Origin: an uncultured Acinetobacter sp.
Lineage (GTDB): Bacteria > Pseudomonadota > Gammaproteobacteria > Pseudomonadales > Moraxellaceae
NCBI RefSeq assembly: GCF_947493735.1
Contig: NZ_CANLSL010000017.1
Span: 1-64,000 of the forward strand
Direction of reading: 5' to 3'
Length of the DNA: 64,000 nt
Shown: positions 49,054-58,300 of the stretch, one piece after another
Layout: each line of letters begins with the position of its first letter
How positions within the stretch are numbered: the stretch's first letter is position 1
Position numbers and translations under genes: made by a program
The notes under the pieces: generated by a model
Databases searched by the model: none
What the model was told of the DNA's origin: nothing
The model's input: only the letters and a program-made list of their open reading frames with translations

Positions 49054-50481
49054 ATGTTTGATACATTAACCGACCGACTCACACAGAGTTTAAGAAATGT
49101 TGCTGGTACAGGGCAACTGACAGAAGACAATATTAAAGACACACTGCGCGAAGTGCGCATGGCATTGCTCGAAGCGGATGTCGCATTGCCTGTGACACGT
49201 GACTTCATTGCCAAAGTCAAAGAGCAAGCTTTAGGACAAGAGGTTTTAAAACAGCTTTCACCGGGTCAGGCTTTCGTCAAGATTGTGCATGATGAATTGG
49301 TTGCCATGATGGGTGATGCCAATGAATCACTGGATTTAGCAGCCAAACCTCCTGTGGTGATTCTACTTGCAGGTCTGCAAGGTGCGGGTAAAACGACAAC
49401 TGCTGCGAAATTGGCACGTTTCCTCAAAGAGCGCCAGAAGAAAAAAGTGGCGACGGTATCAGCCGATGTCTATCGTCCTGCGGCGATCAAACAGCTTCAA
49501 ACAGTTTCGCAAGAAGTGGGTGTGGAATGGATAGCGTCCGAAGCCTCTGAAAGCCCAATTACCATTGTCAATCGTGCGATTCAACAAGCCAAAATTAAAT
49601 TCGCCGATGTGTTAATCGTCGATACCGCAGGTCGTTTGCATGTCGATGATGACATGATGGACGAGATCAAAGAGCTTCACGCTGCGATTAAGCCGACGGA
49701 AACATTATTTGTCGTTGATGCGATGACAGGGCAGGATGCGGCGAATACCGCCAAAGCCTTTAATGATGCCTTACCACTGACAGGTGTGATTCTGACCAAA
49801 ACTGATGGTGATGCACGAGGTGGTGCGGCGCTATCGGTACGTGCCATCACAGGCAAACCAATCAAATTCTTAGGCATGGGTGAAAAGCTCGATGCCTTAG
49901 AGCCATTCCATCCTGAGCGTATTGCACAGCGTATCTTGGGTATGGGTGACGTGTTGTCTTTAGTCGAAGAAGTGGAACGCAAAATCGACAAAGATAAAGC
50001 CGAAAAAATGGCGAAAAAACTGCAAAAGGGCGGTACATTTAACCTTGAAGATATGCTGACCCAGTTTGAGCAAATGCACAAAATGGGCGGGATGATGGGC
50101 TTCTTGGACAAGCTCCCAGGCATGAGCGGTTCAGGCATTCAGCAAGCGGTTGAACAAGCACAACCTGAAAAGCAAGTGAAAAAGATGCAAGCAATCATCC
50201 AGTCGATGACGGTCAAAGAGCGTCGCAATCCTGACATTATCAACCCAAGCCGTAAGAAACGTATTGCTGCAGGTTGCGGTATGGAAATCCAAGACATCAA
50301 TCGTCTGCTCAAGCAACATGCACAAATGGCAAAAATGATGAAGAAATTCTCATCGCCATCGGGCATTGGCAAGATGTTGCGAGGTATTCAAACCATGCAA
50401 GGCAAAATGGGCGGAAATATGGGTGGCTCAGGTGGTGGTATGGGACCACTGTTTGGTGGCTCGGATCAAAATAAGAAATAA
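49054..50481 (+). CDS. ffh: Signal recognition particle protein Ffh
   Basis: 475 aa. N domain (1-90), G domain with GLQGAGKTTTAAKLARF (G1, about 107-123), DTAGRLHVDDDMM (G3) and TKTDGDARGGAAL (G4), then a methionine-rich M domain (about 300-460) that binds signal sequences and 4.5S RNA. The C-terminus is glycine- and methionine-rich (GGNMGGSGGGMGPLFGG). It targets membrane proteins co-translationally. Confidence 0.97.
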   Translation: MFDTLTDRLTQSLRNVAGTGQLTEDNIKDTLREVRMALLEADVALPVTRDFIAKVKEQALGQEVLKQLSPGQAFVKIVHDELVAMMGDANESLDLAAKPPVVILLAGLQGAGKTTTAAKLARFLKERQKKKVATVSADVYRPAAIKQLQTVSQEVGVEWIASEASESPITIVNRAIQQAKIKFADVLIVDTAGRLHVDDDMMDEIKELHAAIKPTETLFVVDAMTGQDAANTAKAFNDALPLTGVILTKTDGDARGGAALSVRAITGKPIKFLGMGEKLDALEPFHPERIAQRILGMGDVLSLVEEVERKIDKDKAEKMAKKLQKGGTFNLEDMLTQFEQMHKMGGMMGFLDKLPGMSGSGIQQAVEQAQPEKQVKKMQAIIQSMTVKERRNPDIINPSRKKRIAAGCGMEIQDINRLLKQHAQMAKMMKKFSSPSGIGKMLRGIQTMQGKMGGNMGGSGGGMGPLFGGSDQNKK

Positions 50482-50508
50482 TCTTTTCTGATTCCATTTT
50501 GAATGATG

Positions 50509-50541
50509 AAAACCGCTTTAGGGAAACTTAGAGCGGTTTTT
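50509..50541 (+). terminator. Terminator of ffh
   Basis: AAAACCGCT (50509-50517) pairs with AGCGGTTTT (50532-50540), followed by one more T, 28 bp after the ffh stop. Confidence 0.8.
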
Positions 50542-50976
50542 AATTGCGTAAAGATAATTTCAGACAAGTAGTGAGATGTGAGCTAACACCTATCTATGTT
50601 AAATTAGATTCAAGAATAATGTGAATTTCGAGGCGTAAATTAGCATGATTTCAGTGATGGTTTCTTACAAACTTTAACAAGGATTCGTTGATAAAATAAA
50701 GCAAACATTGCAAATTTCATCAAAGATTTTAAAGCATTAGATGCTTCAAAATTTCAATAACATATATTTTGCAAACAAAATGGCTTAACTTTTTGTTCAT
50801 CATTCGATGTATCAAGATGAGGACATTCAAAAGAAGCTGTTAAATATCCCATCATTTCTTGAGTTCCAAAGATAAAGAGAAGAGCATGGACTGAATGGAA
50901 ACCTGAAATAGAATTTTTTGATTTAATCCATTCATCAGATCAAAAGTGGTAATAAGATTGAATGATTAAAGGTTAA
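50542..50976. other. 435-bp gap with degenerate coding sequence
   Basis: No intact gene is visible between the ffh terminator and the MmcQ-like gene. The first 240 bp show no clear coding signal. From about 50783 two short stretches in different frames look like one broken gene (entered separately). Confidence 0.4.
50783..50952 (+). pseudogene. Possible frameshifted gene fragment
   Basis: A stretch in one frame reads MYQDEDIQKKLLNIPSFLEF before a stop at about 50872. In another frame, overlapping its end, AWTEWKPEIEFFDLIHSSDQ leads to a stop at 50950-50952. The two halves have normal protein-like composition and join with a single-base frameshift. I do not recognise the family. It may be chance in AT-rich DNA. 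Confidence 0.35.
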
Positions 50977-51339
50977 ATCACAACGACCCTCGAACAATTG
51001 AAACAGTTTTGCCACTCGCTTAAATGTGTTGAACAAAAAATGCCTTTTGATTGCCAATGGTTAGTGTTTACAGTACTTGGGAAAATGTTTTACCGGAAAG
51101 ATAGTGTGGATTATCAGTTTATCAATATGAAAAGTGATCCTGATGAGACAATGATTTTTAGGAAGATTTATCCTGAAGTCACTGCGGGCTATCATACGAA
51201 CAAACGCAATTGGAATAGCGTCAATGTTCTCGGCTTACTTTCAGAAGATCTGTTGCAAGAATGGATTATTCATTCATACGAATTAGTTGTGGGAAAGTTG
51301 CCAAAGAAAGTACATAAGGAATTGTCCGAACAGGTTTGA
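50977..51339 (+). CDS. MmcQ/YjbR-family protein with a non-standard or lost start codon
   Basis: About 120 aa. The MmcQ/YjbR DNA-binding-like fold is clear: FINMKSDPDETMIFRKIYPE, the family-defining GYHTNKRNWNSV, and IIHSYELVVGKLPKK near the end. The family N-terminus (TLEQLKQFC) begins upstream of the TTG at 50998. The frame opens after a TAA at 50974, and the codon best placed behind a Shine-Dalgarno (aaagg) is ATC at 50977, where ATG would be expected. Either ATC or the TTG is used, or the gene has lost its start. Coordinates are given from ATC. The molecular role of the family is not well defined. Confidence 0.65.
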   Translation: MTTTLEQLKQFCHSLKCVEQKMPFDCQWLVFTVLGKMFYRKDSVDYQFINMKSDPDETMIFRKIYPEVTAGYHTNKRNWNSVNVLGLLSEDLLQEWIIHSYELVVGKLPKKVHKELSEQV

Positions 51340-51403
51340 CCTAATACAAATTACGATTTCGTTGAAGACAACATTTAAGTAATACGACTGAGTAGGACAA
51401 CCA

Positions 51404-52150
51404 TTAAGCGTTTTTATTCAGCTGATAAAACACATAATGCTGTAAACCTTTTAACAATAAATCTGACTCGACAATGGGTTGATATCGGCTCAAATGTTTA
51501 GCAAAAAATGGTGCATCGCCACCTGTTAAAATCAATTGAACATCAGGATGAGTTTTTAAACTCTGATGAATTGCGCCCAGTAAGCCAAGTAAGATGCCGT
51601 GATGTACCGCATCACTGGTATTGCGTCCAACGGCAAGACTTTCAAAGGCTTGATCTGGGATTTTGATGCCTTTGGTGCCTTGTGTGAGTGAGTCACGTTG
51701 CAGATACAAACTTGGCAGAATATAACCGCCTAAATGCGTTTTTGCTTCGAGTAAATCAATGGTTAGTGCTGTACCACAACCGATGATGCAATAGTTTCCA
51801 CTATTTTGCGTCATGGCTAAAACTTGCAGCCAACGGTCGATACCGAGCTGATTTGGCGTATCATAACCTGTAATTAAACCTGCATATTCGGCATGTACTT
51901 TGGCAAAATAAATTGGTGCTTTGAGTCGTTTTAAAGTCTTTTCAATACGCTGATTGGTCGCTTGATCTAAGACGGATGAAATGCCAATTAGGCTGATATT
52001 CTTATTTTGGAAATGTGAACTTAAACCCAGTAATAAATCGGCAGGGGATTGTAGATGCAATTCCGCCGCATGTTCGATGACCTGACCATGTGCATTACAA
52101 AGCCAATATTTTAAACGTGTATTACCCAAGTCGAGCCAAATTTGATTCAT
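51404..52150 (-). CDS. coaX: Type III pantothenate kinase
   Basis: 248 aa. [11 protein letters not shown] at the N-terminus is the phosphate-binding motif of CoaX (ASKHA fold). [22 protein letters not shown] and [15 protein letters not shown] follow as in the family. It carries out the first step of coenzyme A synthesis. The region next to it on the same strand holds birA, and the two are often neighbours. Confidence 0.93.
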   Translation of the reverse strand: MNQIWLDLGNTRLKYWLCNAHGQVIEHAAELHLQSPADLLLGLSSHFQNKNISLIGISSVLDQATNQRIEKTLKRLKAPIYFAKVHAEYAGLITGYDTPNQLGIDRWLQVLAMTQNSGNYCIIGCGTALTIDLLEAKTHLGGYILPSLYLQRDSLTQGTKGIKIPDQAFESLAVGRNTSDAVHHGILLGLLGAIHQSLKTHPDVQLILTGGDAPFFAKHLSRYQPIVESDLLLKGLQHYVFYQLNKNA

Positions 52151-52485
52151 GTTGTTAAACCGAAAGTTTGAAGCAAATGGTTTAATCTGAGTTCGTGGCA
52201 GTAAGTTATATATGGTTTTTTTAAATGCAATACAATTTAAGCAAGGTCTTGCAGTGTAAATGCATATGTTGGGATTAACCTTCGGTTCGACCTACTTTTC
52301 TTTCGGGAAAAGTAGGCAAAACCATTTGTCAGTCGCAAACTCGGTCAAACACCGAAACTAATACAATGTTATGAAAAACATTAATTTTCCAATGTTGTCC
52401 TGACCTCGAACAATGCGACTGACATCCCCACGAATCAGATACTTTCTACTCATCTTGTGTCGAACTGAGATTAGTTAAAATGATT
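52151..52485. other. 335-bp gap between coaX and birA with inverted repeats
   Basis: No gene seen. The middle (about 52291-52424) carries a perfect hairpin and a separate 11-bp inverted repeat, entered as a repeat. The rest is AT-rich without recognised signals. Confidence 0.5.
52291..52424. repeat. REP-like palindromic element
   Basis: CCTACTTTTC (52291-52300) pairs with GAAAAGTAGG (52307-52316) around TTTCGG. A second, wider perfect inverted repeat is TGTCAGTCGCA (52327-52337) with TGCGACTGACA (52414-52424). Such compact palindromes outside genes are typical of dispersed repeats. Whether it recurs in the genome cannot be seen from one copy. Confidence 0.5.
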
Positions 52486-53274
52486 TTATGGAATCATTAA
52501 GCGACCATCATAGCAGACTGTATTTGTAGCGTCTGCATTTTGGCGAATCAGCATTGCGCCATCATCTTGAATGCCTTGAAAATAACCAACCAGATCGGCT
52601 TGATGTTGACGTTGAATATTGACCCATTGATCTTTAAACGCAGCAACAGCATTGAAGCGTTGTGCGAGATTTTGACTACCGAAATTAAACCATTGCACGG
52701 CTTGCGTCAGCGCCAAATAAATCTCTGTTAAAAACTGAATTCGATCAAAGTGAGTTAAGCCAAGCTCGCTAAGGCTGGTGGTCGCTTGCTGAATATCTTT
52801 GCTTAGCTCAAAAGGCACGACATTAATGCCGATACCTACAATGACCTGATGCGCATTTATAGGTTCGACCAAAATTCCACCCCATTTGCCTTTCGGGCTG
52901 TAGAGATCATTTGCCCATTTGATTTGTAACTGATTTAATTTTTCTAAAGTGGCTGTGTGTAGAATATTTAAACCACATTCCAAAGCGAAGCGCCCATCAA
53001 CAGGACGTTCAAACGAAAACAGCGCACTCAAATAAATATTACCATGCGGTGAAATCCAGTCACGTTGATGTTGCCCACGCCCATGACTTTGTTGATGACT
53101 GATCACAAGCGCAGACTGCACGCCTTGTTCATGTAAGGTACGCACATCATCGTTGGTCGAACGAGTATTCCACTTGCAAATTATCCGTTGTGGCGTAGCA
53201 TGGTGTCGTTCCAGTAGTGCGCAGAGCAAGTTTTGCTCGGTTTCTGGACTTTCGATGCAAAAGGTTCGATCCAT
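52486..53274 (-). CDS. birA: Biotin-[acetyl-CoA-carboxylase] ligase, group I (no HTH)
   Basis: 263 aa from the ATG at 53274 (an in-frame ATG at 53286 is an alternative; neither has a strong Shine-Dalgarno). NTRSTNDDVRTL, the biotinoyl-AMP loop GRGQHQRDW and KWANDLY with GKWGGILVE match biotin ligases. The E. coli-type N-terminal DNA-binding domain is absent, so it should biotinylate BCCP without repressing bio genes. Its start codon overlaps that of the divergent permease gene. Confidence 0.88.
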   Translation of the reverse strand: MDRTFCIESPETEQNLLCALLERHHATPQRIICKWNTRSTNDDVRTLHEQGVQSALVISHQQSHGRGQHQRDWISPHGNIYLSALFSFERPVDGRFALECGLNILHTATLEKLNQLQIKWANDLYSPKGKWGGILVEPINAHQVIVGIGINVVPFELSKDIQQATTSLSELGLTHFDRIQFLTEIYLALTQAVQWFNFGSQNLAQRFNAVAAFKDQWVNIQRQHQADLVGYFQGIQDDGAMLIRQNADATNTVCYDGRLMIP

Positions 53275-54070
53275 GACTTTACTCATATATTTATTGATTG
53301 GTGCAGCGGCAGGCTTCACTGCAGGGTTGTTCGGTGTGGGCGGTGGATTGACCATTGTGCCGATATTGTACTTGGTTTTTTTACAGCAAGGCTATGATCC
53401 TTCGATTGTCATGCACATGGCACTCGGTACATCGTTGGCGACGATTATGGTCACGTCGATCAGCTCACTGTCTGCACATCATAAAAAAGGTGCGGTACTC
53501 TGGCAAGTATTTCACAATCTAGCACCAGGTTTGGTCATCGGTGCATTTCTCGGTGCAGGGATTGCCGATTTATTGCCGACACATGGTTTGCAATTGATCA
53601 TCGGACTATTTGCACTTTGGGTTGCATGGCATATGTTTCGTACTGCGCAGGTCCAAGTTGATCTAAACTCAAAACTGCCATCCAAAGTGGCACAAGTCGG
53701 TGCAGGTGCAGGCATTGGCGTGGCATCGGCGATCTTTGGCATCGGTGGTGGCAGTCTGACCGTACCTTATCTCAATCGTCATGGTGTGGTGATGCAAAAT
53801 GCAGTCGCAACGTCTGCGGCATGTGGCTTACCAATTGCGATCGCAGGGGCACTCGGTTTTATGTGGTTTGGTGTGCAAACCCAACCAATCAAAGGTGCAG
53901 TGGGCTATGTACATATTTATGCCTTTATCGGCATCAGTGTGATGAGTTTTATCACTGCAAAGCTCGGTGCGAAAGTGGCGCATCAACTCTCACCTGCAAT
54001 GCTGAAAAAATGTTTTGCAGGCTTGCTCTCGGTGGTAGGTGTATTCTTTGTGTATAAAGGATTTTTCTAA
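53273..54070 (+). CDS. TauE/SafE (TSUP) family membrane permease
   Basis: 265 aa from the ATG at 53273, chosen because a Shine-Dalgarno (aaagg) lies 8 nt upstream and the protein then begins directly with a membrane segment. Eight membrane segments in two repeats: AAGFTAGLFGVGGGLTIVPI (about 11-30) and IGVASAIFGIGGGSLTVPYL (about 145-164) are the duplicated family motifs. It exports small sulfur-containing or organic anions; the substrate is unknown. Confidence 0.9.
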   Translation: MTLLIYLLIGAAAGFTAGLFGVGGGLTIVPILYLVFLQQGYDPSIVMHMALGTSLATIMVTSISSLSAHHKKGAVLWQVFHNLAPGLVIGAFLGAGIADLLPTHGLQLIIGLFALWVAWHMFRTAQVQVDLNSKLPSKVAQVGAGAGIGVASAIFGIGGGSLTVPYLNRHGVVMQNAVATSAACGLPIAIAGALGFMWFGVQTQPIKGAVGYVHIYAFIGISVMSFITAKLGAKVAHQLSPAMLKKCFAGLLSVVGVFFVYKGFF

Positions 54071-54125
54071 TTATCGACCAAGCAAATTTTAGATTCATAT
54101 TTCTTAGATTCTAAAAAAAATAGAC

Positions 54126-54156
54126 AAAAAAACCTAGCCATTGGGGAGGCTAGGTT
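54126..54156 (-). terminator. Minus-strand terminator with no annotated upstream gene
   Basis: AACCTAGCC / GGCTAGGTT stem with an 8-nt loop and a run of Ts on the minus strand only. The plus strand has no T-tract after it, so it does not serve the TauE/SafE gene. Confidence 0.8.
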
Positions 54157-54232
54157 GAAAAACGAAAACTTTTCAAAATAATCAATACACTCTAGGAATG
54201 ATCAAATAAATCGCATTGACCAGTGCTTTATT
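54126..54232 (-). ncRNA. Candidate small RNA, about 107 nt
   Basis: On the minus strand a promoter-like pair (TGTACA, complement of 54262-54267; GATAAT, complement of 54239-54244; 17-bp spacer) would start RNA near 54232. A strong terminator ends it: a 9-bp stem at 54131-54139/54148-54156 followed by seven Ts. No minus-strand gene precedes this terminator, which points to an independent small transcript. The body contains an AU-rich single-stranded stretch and a C-rich terminator loop (TCCCCAAT). Confidence 0.45.
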
Positions 54233-54628
54233 AGAATAATTATCTAATGATTTGAATGAAATGTACAATTGTATTTTATCATCATACTGATAACAAAATT
54301 CGATACTCAATGTGATGTTTTTCACAAATAATCTGAGTAATGTTAGATGTTTAAAGTAAAATTAAATCCAAAAAATGGACAAGTCGGCAAGATGAGATGA
54401 ATTGAAAAAATGATAAACGGTCTTGAACACTAAAGATTGTTAGACAAAGTTGTGCTATTGTCATGGCAGAGTAGGTTAAATATAAAGCAGATGTTGTGCA
54501 AAATGTCGAAGATTGGAATTTCATCAAAGGTTAAGGAATAATCTTAGACGAGAAAAATATTGTTTTGTCTAGTGATTTCAAGGTCATGACGACACAGCGC
54601 TATCCAAAAAAGTAATCAATGAGGTGCT

Positions 54629-55327
54629 ATGGAACTCGGTCAATCCTCGGAAGGTCTTTCTGAACAAATCGCAAAACACATTGCTGAGCAGATCATCCTT
54701 GGCGAGTTGGTCGAGGGCGAGCGTATTCAGGAAGTGCGTATTGCTACTGAGCTTGATGTCAGTCGAGGCTCGGTGCGAGAGGCATTGCTATTATTACAGC
54801 GCACCTATTTGATTGAGATTTTCCCACGTCGTGGTGCGATTGTTTCAGAAATGTCTAGCGGACAAATCCATTACCTATTTGAAACCAGTCTACTAGTGCT
54901 TGGTTATTTGGTACAGCAGATCAGTGATGCGTGGCAAAGTGCTGAACAAGCAGAGATGCAAAAGCTCCTTGATCAATTGTCAGTCCTTGTGCGAAGTGGA
55001 GACTTCGAGGGATTTTATGAGGCGATTTTTGAATTCCTCACCGCATATAATCGAAAAATGGATAATTTTTATCTGAGTAATATTTATCAGAGTATTCTAC
55101 CGTCGATTCGCCGAGCATATTATTTGACTTCGAATAGCGCCAAGCGTGAGCTTCAAGAGGCGTATGCACTGTTTCAATTGGTGATTGATGCGATTTTGCG
55201 CAGAAATGCACAACAAGCTACTTTATTTATGGATGATTTTTGCCAACACTTACGCAATCTCGTGCTCGAATCTTTGGCACGAATGAAACAGGTCGAGTTG
55301 GCGTGGGCACGACGGTCACGTCGGTAA
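54629..55327 (+). CDS. GntR-family (FadR-subgroup) regulator
   Basis: 232 aa. A winged helix-turn-helix (LSEQIAKHIAEQIILGELVE through RREAI-like segment, with IATELDVSRGSVREALLLLQ at about 40-59) is followed by an all-helical FCD-type effector domain (about 85-220). Shine-Dalgarno gaggtg. No linked metabolic gene shows its target; it lies 40 bp before smc, which might share its transcript. Confidence 0.85.
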   Translation: MELGQSSEGLSEQIAKHIAEQIILGELVEGERIQEVRIATELDVSRGSVREALLLLQRTYLIEIFPRRGAIVSEMSSGQIHYLFETSLLVLGYLVQQISDAWQSAEQAEMQKLLDQLSVLVRSGDFEGFYEAIFEFLTAYNRKMDNFYLSNIYQSILPSIRRAYYLTSNSAKRELQEAYALFQLVIDAILRRNAQQATLFMDDFCQHLRNLVLESLARMKQVELAWARRSRR

Positions 55328-55367
55328 TGTTGGGTGAGTCTGCATTGCAATCTATTATGTTTAAGTT

Positions 55368-58300
55368 ATGCGTTTAAGTACTCTAAAGCTGGCAGGTTTT
55401 AAGTCTTTCTCCGAAAGCACCACCTTGCACTTTAAGGATAATCGCTCCGCTATCGTCGGACCGAATGGCTGTGGCAAATCCAATGTCATTGATGCCATTC
55501 GCTGGGTGATGGGCGAGTCCAGTGCCAAGCAACTTCGTGGTGGCAATATGCAAGACGTGATTTTTGCAGGGAGCTCATCTCGTAAGCCGAATAGCGTGGC
55601 AAGTGTCGAACTGCGTTTTGAAAATACCTTGGGGAAATTGGGCGGTGCATATAATGCCTACACCGAGCTTAGTGTAAAACGTCAAGTCAACCGTGAAGGT
55701 AAATCTGAATATTTCTTGAATGGTACTCGTTGTCGCCGTAAAGACATTACCGATATTTTCCTCGGTACAGGGCTTGGGCCTCGCTCGTATGCGGTGATTG
55801 AGCAGGGCATGATCAACCGACTGGTCGATGCCAAACCTGAAGAAATGCGAGTATTTATCGAAGAAGCGGCGGGAATTTCACGCTACCAAGCACGTCGTAA
55901 AGAAACCCTGCAACATCTTGAACATACTCAAGATAATTTGTCACGATTGCACGATATTGCCTCTGAATTAAAATCACAGATCAGAACGCTGAATCGTCAA
56001 GCTGAACAAGCAGAAAAGTATCAAAAAATAAAAACCGATGCACATCAACTGAAAGTACAACTCTGGTCAAGCCAATTTCATCAACATGGCGAACAGGTTG
56101 CCAAGCTCGCACAGCAACTTGCGACACTGAATCAAAACTATCAAACACAGCACAAAGCCTTGGAACAGACAGAAATCGAAACGCATTTATTACAGCAAAA
56201 ACTGCAACAGCAACTCCCACAGTCTGAACAGCTACAAAAAGCATGGCAATCTGCCAAAGAAAAACTACAACAAAGTCGTTGGCAACTTGAGCAAGATCAA
56301 CAGCATATCGAGCGATTACAACATAATATTGCTAAAGCGGAATCACAACAGCAAAGTGCTTTACTACAATACGATCAACAACAATCTGAGCGTGAAAATC
56401 TGCAAACGCAATTGGCGAAAGCACAAGATGCATTGGCTGAATATCAGCAGTTGAGCGAAGACAGCAGTTTTGATTTATCGGCATTGCAAGTGCGCATGAC
56501 GCAACATGGCGAAGAGTTTAATCAACTCAAGCAATCGTTAAATCAGCTGCAACAACAGCGTAATCACTTGCACTATCAATATGAGCAGGTGCAGAAAAAT
56601 CGGCAACGTGCTGAACAGCAAGCGCAACACCTGCAAAGTCAATTGGACTTAGCTCAAGATGAAGAGATTCAACTTGAACTCGATGATGTACAGATCGAAT
56701 TGGCAAGTGTGCAGATTAAAATTGACGATGAACAGCAAAAGCAGAGTGAACAACACGATCAGCTTGAGCAGTTGCAACAGCAGAAAAATCAACTGCAACA
56801 ACAACAGCAACATGTCAAATTGCTACATAAAAATCTCGAAGCGGATATTCGACAAACTGAAAAGTTGGTGAATGGACTGAATCAAAATACGGTGCATTCT
56901 GCCGAGCATCCATTACTCAGCCAATTGCAATTGACTGAGCAAGGCAAACAGCACAGTGAATTGATCGAAAAAGTCTTGGCGAAATGGCTACAAGCCAATG
57001 TGGTCGATGATTTAGATTGGTCATATCAAGGGCAACGTCAGCTCATTTTGAGTAAAGATTTAGATTTTTCAAAAATTGACGGTTTAGAATCCATTAACAC
57101 ATGGATTTCTTCAACGATTCATCCGCTGTGGCAAGGGATTTATGTTGCAAAAAACTTGACCGATGCAGAGGCAAATTTAAATCGCTTATCAACTCATGCC
57201 AGTATCATCACTGAAGATGGTTATTGGCTTGCACAAGATTGGTGGATCAATCTGAATTTGGATAATCAAGATCAAGCAGGGCTACTGCACTATCATCAAC
57301 ATTTGCAAAGTTTGCAGACGCAATTTCAGGACAATCAACAGCAGATCGAACCGATTCAACAGCAACTCGATCAAGCCATTTTCGAATTAAAAAATCTTCA
57401 AACTGCACAACAGGAACGTCAGCAACAGCTCAAATCTTGGCAAAACACACAGCAACAATTGCTCACCACGCAAACCAAGCTACAAGCCAAAATCGAACAT
57501 CAAGCGCAAAATACCGCACAATATCAAGAGCAGTTGCATATCTTGCAATTACAACTTGAAGATGATGTTGCAGAGCTTGAGCAGATTCAATATGACAAAG
57601 TGGCACTTGAGTTAAAAATTAACGATATTCAACCGCAAGTTGATACAGGGCAAGAGCTGGCGACAACGCATCAACAACAATTACACAGATTAAAAGCGCA
57701 GTTCACTGCCGATCAAAAACAACTGCAGGACACCACGCAAAGCATTCAACAGTTAGAGTCGAAACTGGCATTGATGGATAAAGATCAAGATTTTCATCAA
57801 GAACGTATGGCACAGCTCGATGAACAACAATTGGGTGCAAGACAACAGATTGCACGTCTGCAAACAGGTTTAGAAAAATATCAAGCCAATGTCGCCATCG
57901 CACAAGCGGATGCAGACCAATCTGAAAAAGCATGGCAGACATGGCAACAAGGGATTGCAACCCTACAGACTGAACAACAGCAACTGAGCGATCTGCGTCA
58001 GCAACAACAGCAAGATGATCAAGTCTTACGTGATCAATTGGAAAATACACGGTTACAATGGCAACAATATAAAACTGAACAGCACCATGCCAAGTCACAA
58101 CTGGAAGAGCTTGGCGTACAGGCGACTGATGTTTCAAAACTAGACAGGTCGCAATTGCATGAAAATCTGCAAATTTCCCAAGTCAAAGCACAGTTGGAAC
58201 AGCTTGAACAACAATTACAAAAAATGGGTGCGGTGAATCTGGTTGCATTTGAAGAACTGCAAGAAAAACAAGCACGCTTCGATGAGCTCGATCATCAAAT

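Larger units (their letters stand above)
54071..54628. other. 558-bp intergenic region containing a small-RNA candidate
   Basis: No protein gene was found on either strand. The left half holds a minus-strand promoter-terminator pair (entered as ncRNA). The right half (54240-54610) is AT-rich and must contain the GntR gene promoter, which I could not pinpoint. Confidence 0.5.

Noticed and set aside
53153..53272. N-terminal extension of the TauE/SafE protein
   Set aside because: The 40 extra residues are antisense to birA and hydrophilic; the ATG at 53273 has a Shine-Dalgarno and begins with the first membrane segment.
56150..58100. Apparent CAA/CAG repeat tracts
   Set aside because: These are glutamine-rich coiled-coil codons of SMC with irregular spacing, not a tandem DNA repeat.
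57703..58137. A 144-codon minus-strand frame inside smc
   Set aside because: Antisense to the coiled coil of smc; it arises from the repetitive CAA/CAG glutamine codons.
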